This document shows, piece after piece, positions 4,899-5,448 of a stretch of DNA of 5,448 nucleotides. How positions within the stretch are numbered: the first letter of the stretch is position 1; each line of letters begins with the position of its first letter. Under the pieces are notes generated by a model. It was not told the DNA's origin and did not search any database. It saw nothing but the letters and a program-made list of their open reading frames with translations. A program made the position numbers and the translations under genes. The stretch comes from Gammaproteobacteria bacterium (GTDB lineage: Bacteria > Pseudomonadota > Gammaproteobacteria > S144-34): contig WGBS01000245.1 of NCBI GenBank assembly GCA_015494165.1, positions 1 through 5,448 of the forward strand, written 5' to 3'.

Positions 4899-5448
4899 AT
4901 GCCGCTGTCCGGCGAAGACCCGCGCACCGCCTTCCTCTCGCTGCGCGCCTGGCGCACGCGGCTCGCCTTCTGGGCGGGCGGCGCGCTGCTCGGGGCGGCG
5001 GCCGTGGCATTCGCCGTCGGCGCCGAGCACGCCAACGCGGCCTTCCGCCTCGTGGTGGAGCGCTGGCCATGGGCGCCGGTCCTGCTGACGCCCCTCGGCC
5101 TGGCCGCCGTCGCCTGGGCCACCAAGCGCTGGTTCGCGGGGACCGAGGGCAGCGGCATTCCCCAGGCCATGGCCGCGCTCGAGATGTACGACGGCGAGCA
5201 GCGCGCGCGCCTGCTCTCGCTGCGGGCGGCGCTGGGCAAGATCGGCCTCACCCTCGCGGGCATGCTGTGCGGCGCCTCCATCGGCCGCGAGGGACCGACG
5301 GTGCACGTGGGCGCGGGCATCCTCTACTCGATCCGCGGCCTGGTGCCGCAGCCGCGCCACGAGGTCGAGCGCGGCCTGATCCTTGCCGGCGGCGCGGCGG
5401 GGATCGCCGCCGCCTTCAACACGCCGCTCGCCGGGCTCATCTTCGCCA
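4899..5448 (+). CDS. CLC-family chloride channel or chloride/proton antiporter, N-terminal part
   Basis: Integral membrane anion transporter of the CLC family, cut by the window end after 183 residues (a full protein is usually over 400). The visible part covers the first helices and three family signatures: GSGIP (84-88), which supplies the central chloride-site serine; GREGPTVHVGA (129-139), containing the gating glutamate E131; and AAGIAAAFNTPLAGLIF (166-182). All key residues in this part are intact, so it is probably functional. The N-terminus is short and cytoplasmic. The ATG at 4899 is preceded by AGGA (4886-4889) nine bases away. Codon use resembles the neighbouring genes. Retention of the gating glutamate is compatible with either an antiporter or a gated channel; which cannot be told from this part. 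No C-terminal domain can be judged. Confidence 0.95.
   Translation, partial: MPLSGEDPRTAFLSLRAWRTRLAFWAGGALLGAAAVAFAVGAEHANAAFRLVVERWPWAPVLLTPLGLAAVAWATKRWFAGTEGSGIPQAMAALEMYDGEQRARLLSLRAALGKIGLTLAGMLCGASIGREGPTVHVGAGILYSIRGLVPQPRHEVERGLILAGGAAGIAAAFNTPLAGLIFA

Noticed and set aside
4603..5088. Plus-strand frame of 161 codons overlapping the start of the CLC gene
   Set aside because: It is out of frame with the CLC protein and arginine/proline-rich, with no ribosome site.
4539..5360. Minus-strand frame of 273 codons overlapping the CLC gene
   Set aside because: It runs opposite well-conserved CLC signatures, has no domain, and crosses the terminator hairpin at 4702-4721.
1..5448. CRISPR array, insertion sequence or prophage signs
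   Set aside because: No regularly spaced repeats, transposase, terminal repeats with target duplication, or composition shift other than the short AT-rich island were seen.

Overview
This is a high-GC window (about 70% by eye) with strong Shine-Dalgarno sites and conventional intrinsic terminators. It looks like the chromosome of a free-living proteobacterium. The gene content (two enlarged YeiH-type putative sulfate exporters, a CLC chloride channel and small companion proteins) would fit a sulfur-oxidizing or salt-adapted gammaproteobacterium. That placement is an inference from gene content and general protein character; no phylogenetic marker is present.

Layout. Bases 1-42 form a perfect 19-bp inverted repeat. 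A structured leader (43-197) precedes a plus-strand gene (198-1604) for a 468-residue membrane protein of the YeiH / putative sulfate exporter family. It ends in a terminator that can fold in two mutually exclusive ways. A small plus-strand gene (GTG at 1690) encodes a cysteine-containing protein whose reading frame runs into the convergent unit. On the minus strand, read right to left, a probable operon encodes a 65-residue single-span membrane protein (4167-3970), an 85-residue soluble protein (3956-3699) and a second, larger YeiH-family transporter of 552 residues (3626-1968). A clear intrinsic terminator follows. Bases 4168-4898 hold no convincing protein gene. They contain the GC-rich leader of the minus-strand operon, an AT-rich island with two dyads, and what looks like a small RNA gene on the minus strand (good sigma70-type promoter, about 90 nt, terminator hairpin plus U tract). 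A CLC chloride channel/antiporter gene starts at 4899 and is cut by the window end.

How the parts may work together. All three long genes encode anion-transport-type membrane proteins, so this may be an anion-handling locus. The two YeiH-family proteins are clearly paralogous and their genes converge. The most unusual signal is an 11-base motif, CAACGACAACA. It lies just upstream of both transporter genes in the sense direction, recurs as a 9-base core in the distal leader of the minus-strand operon, and sits in the single-stranded middle of the putative small RNA. The arrangement suggests shared post-transcriptional control, with the small RNA as a possible decoy for an RNA-binding protein. 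This is a hypothesis, not a demonstrated system.
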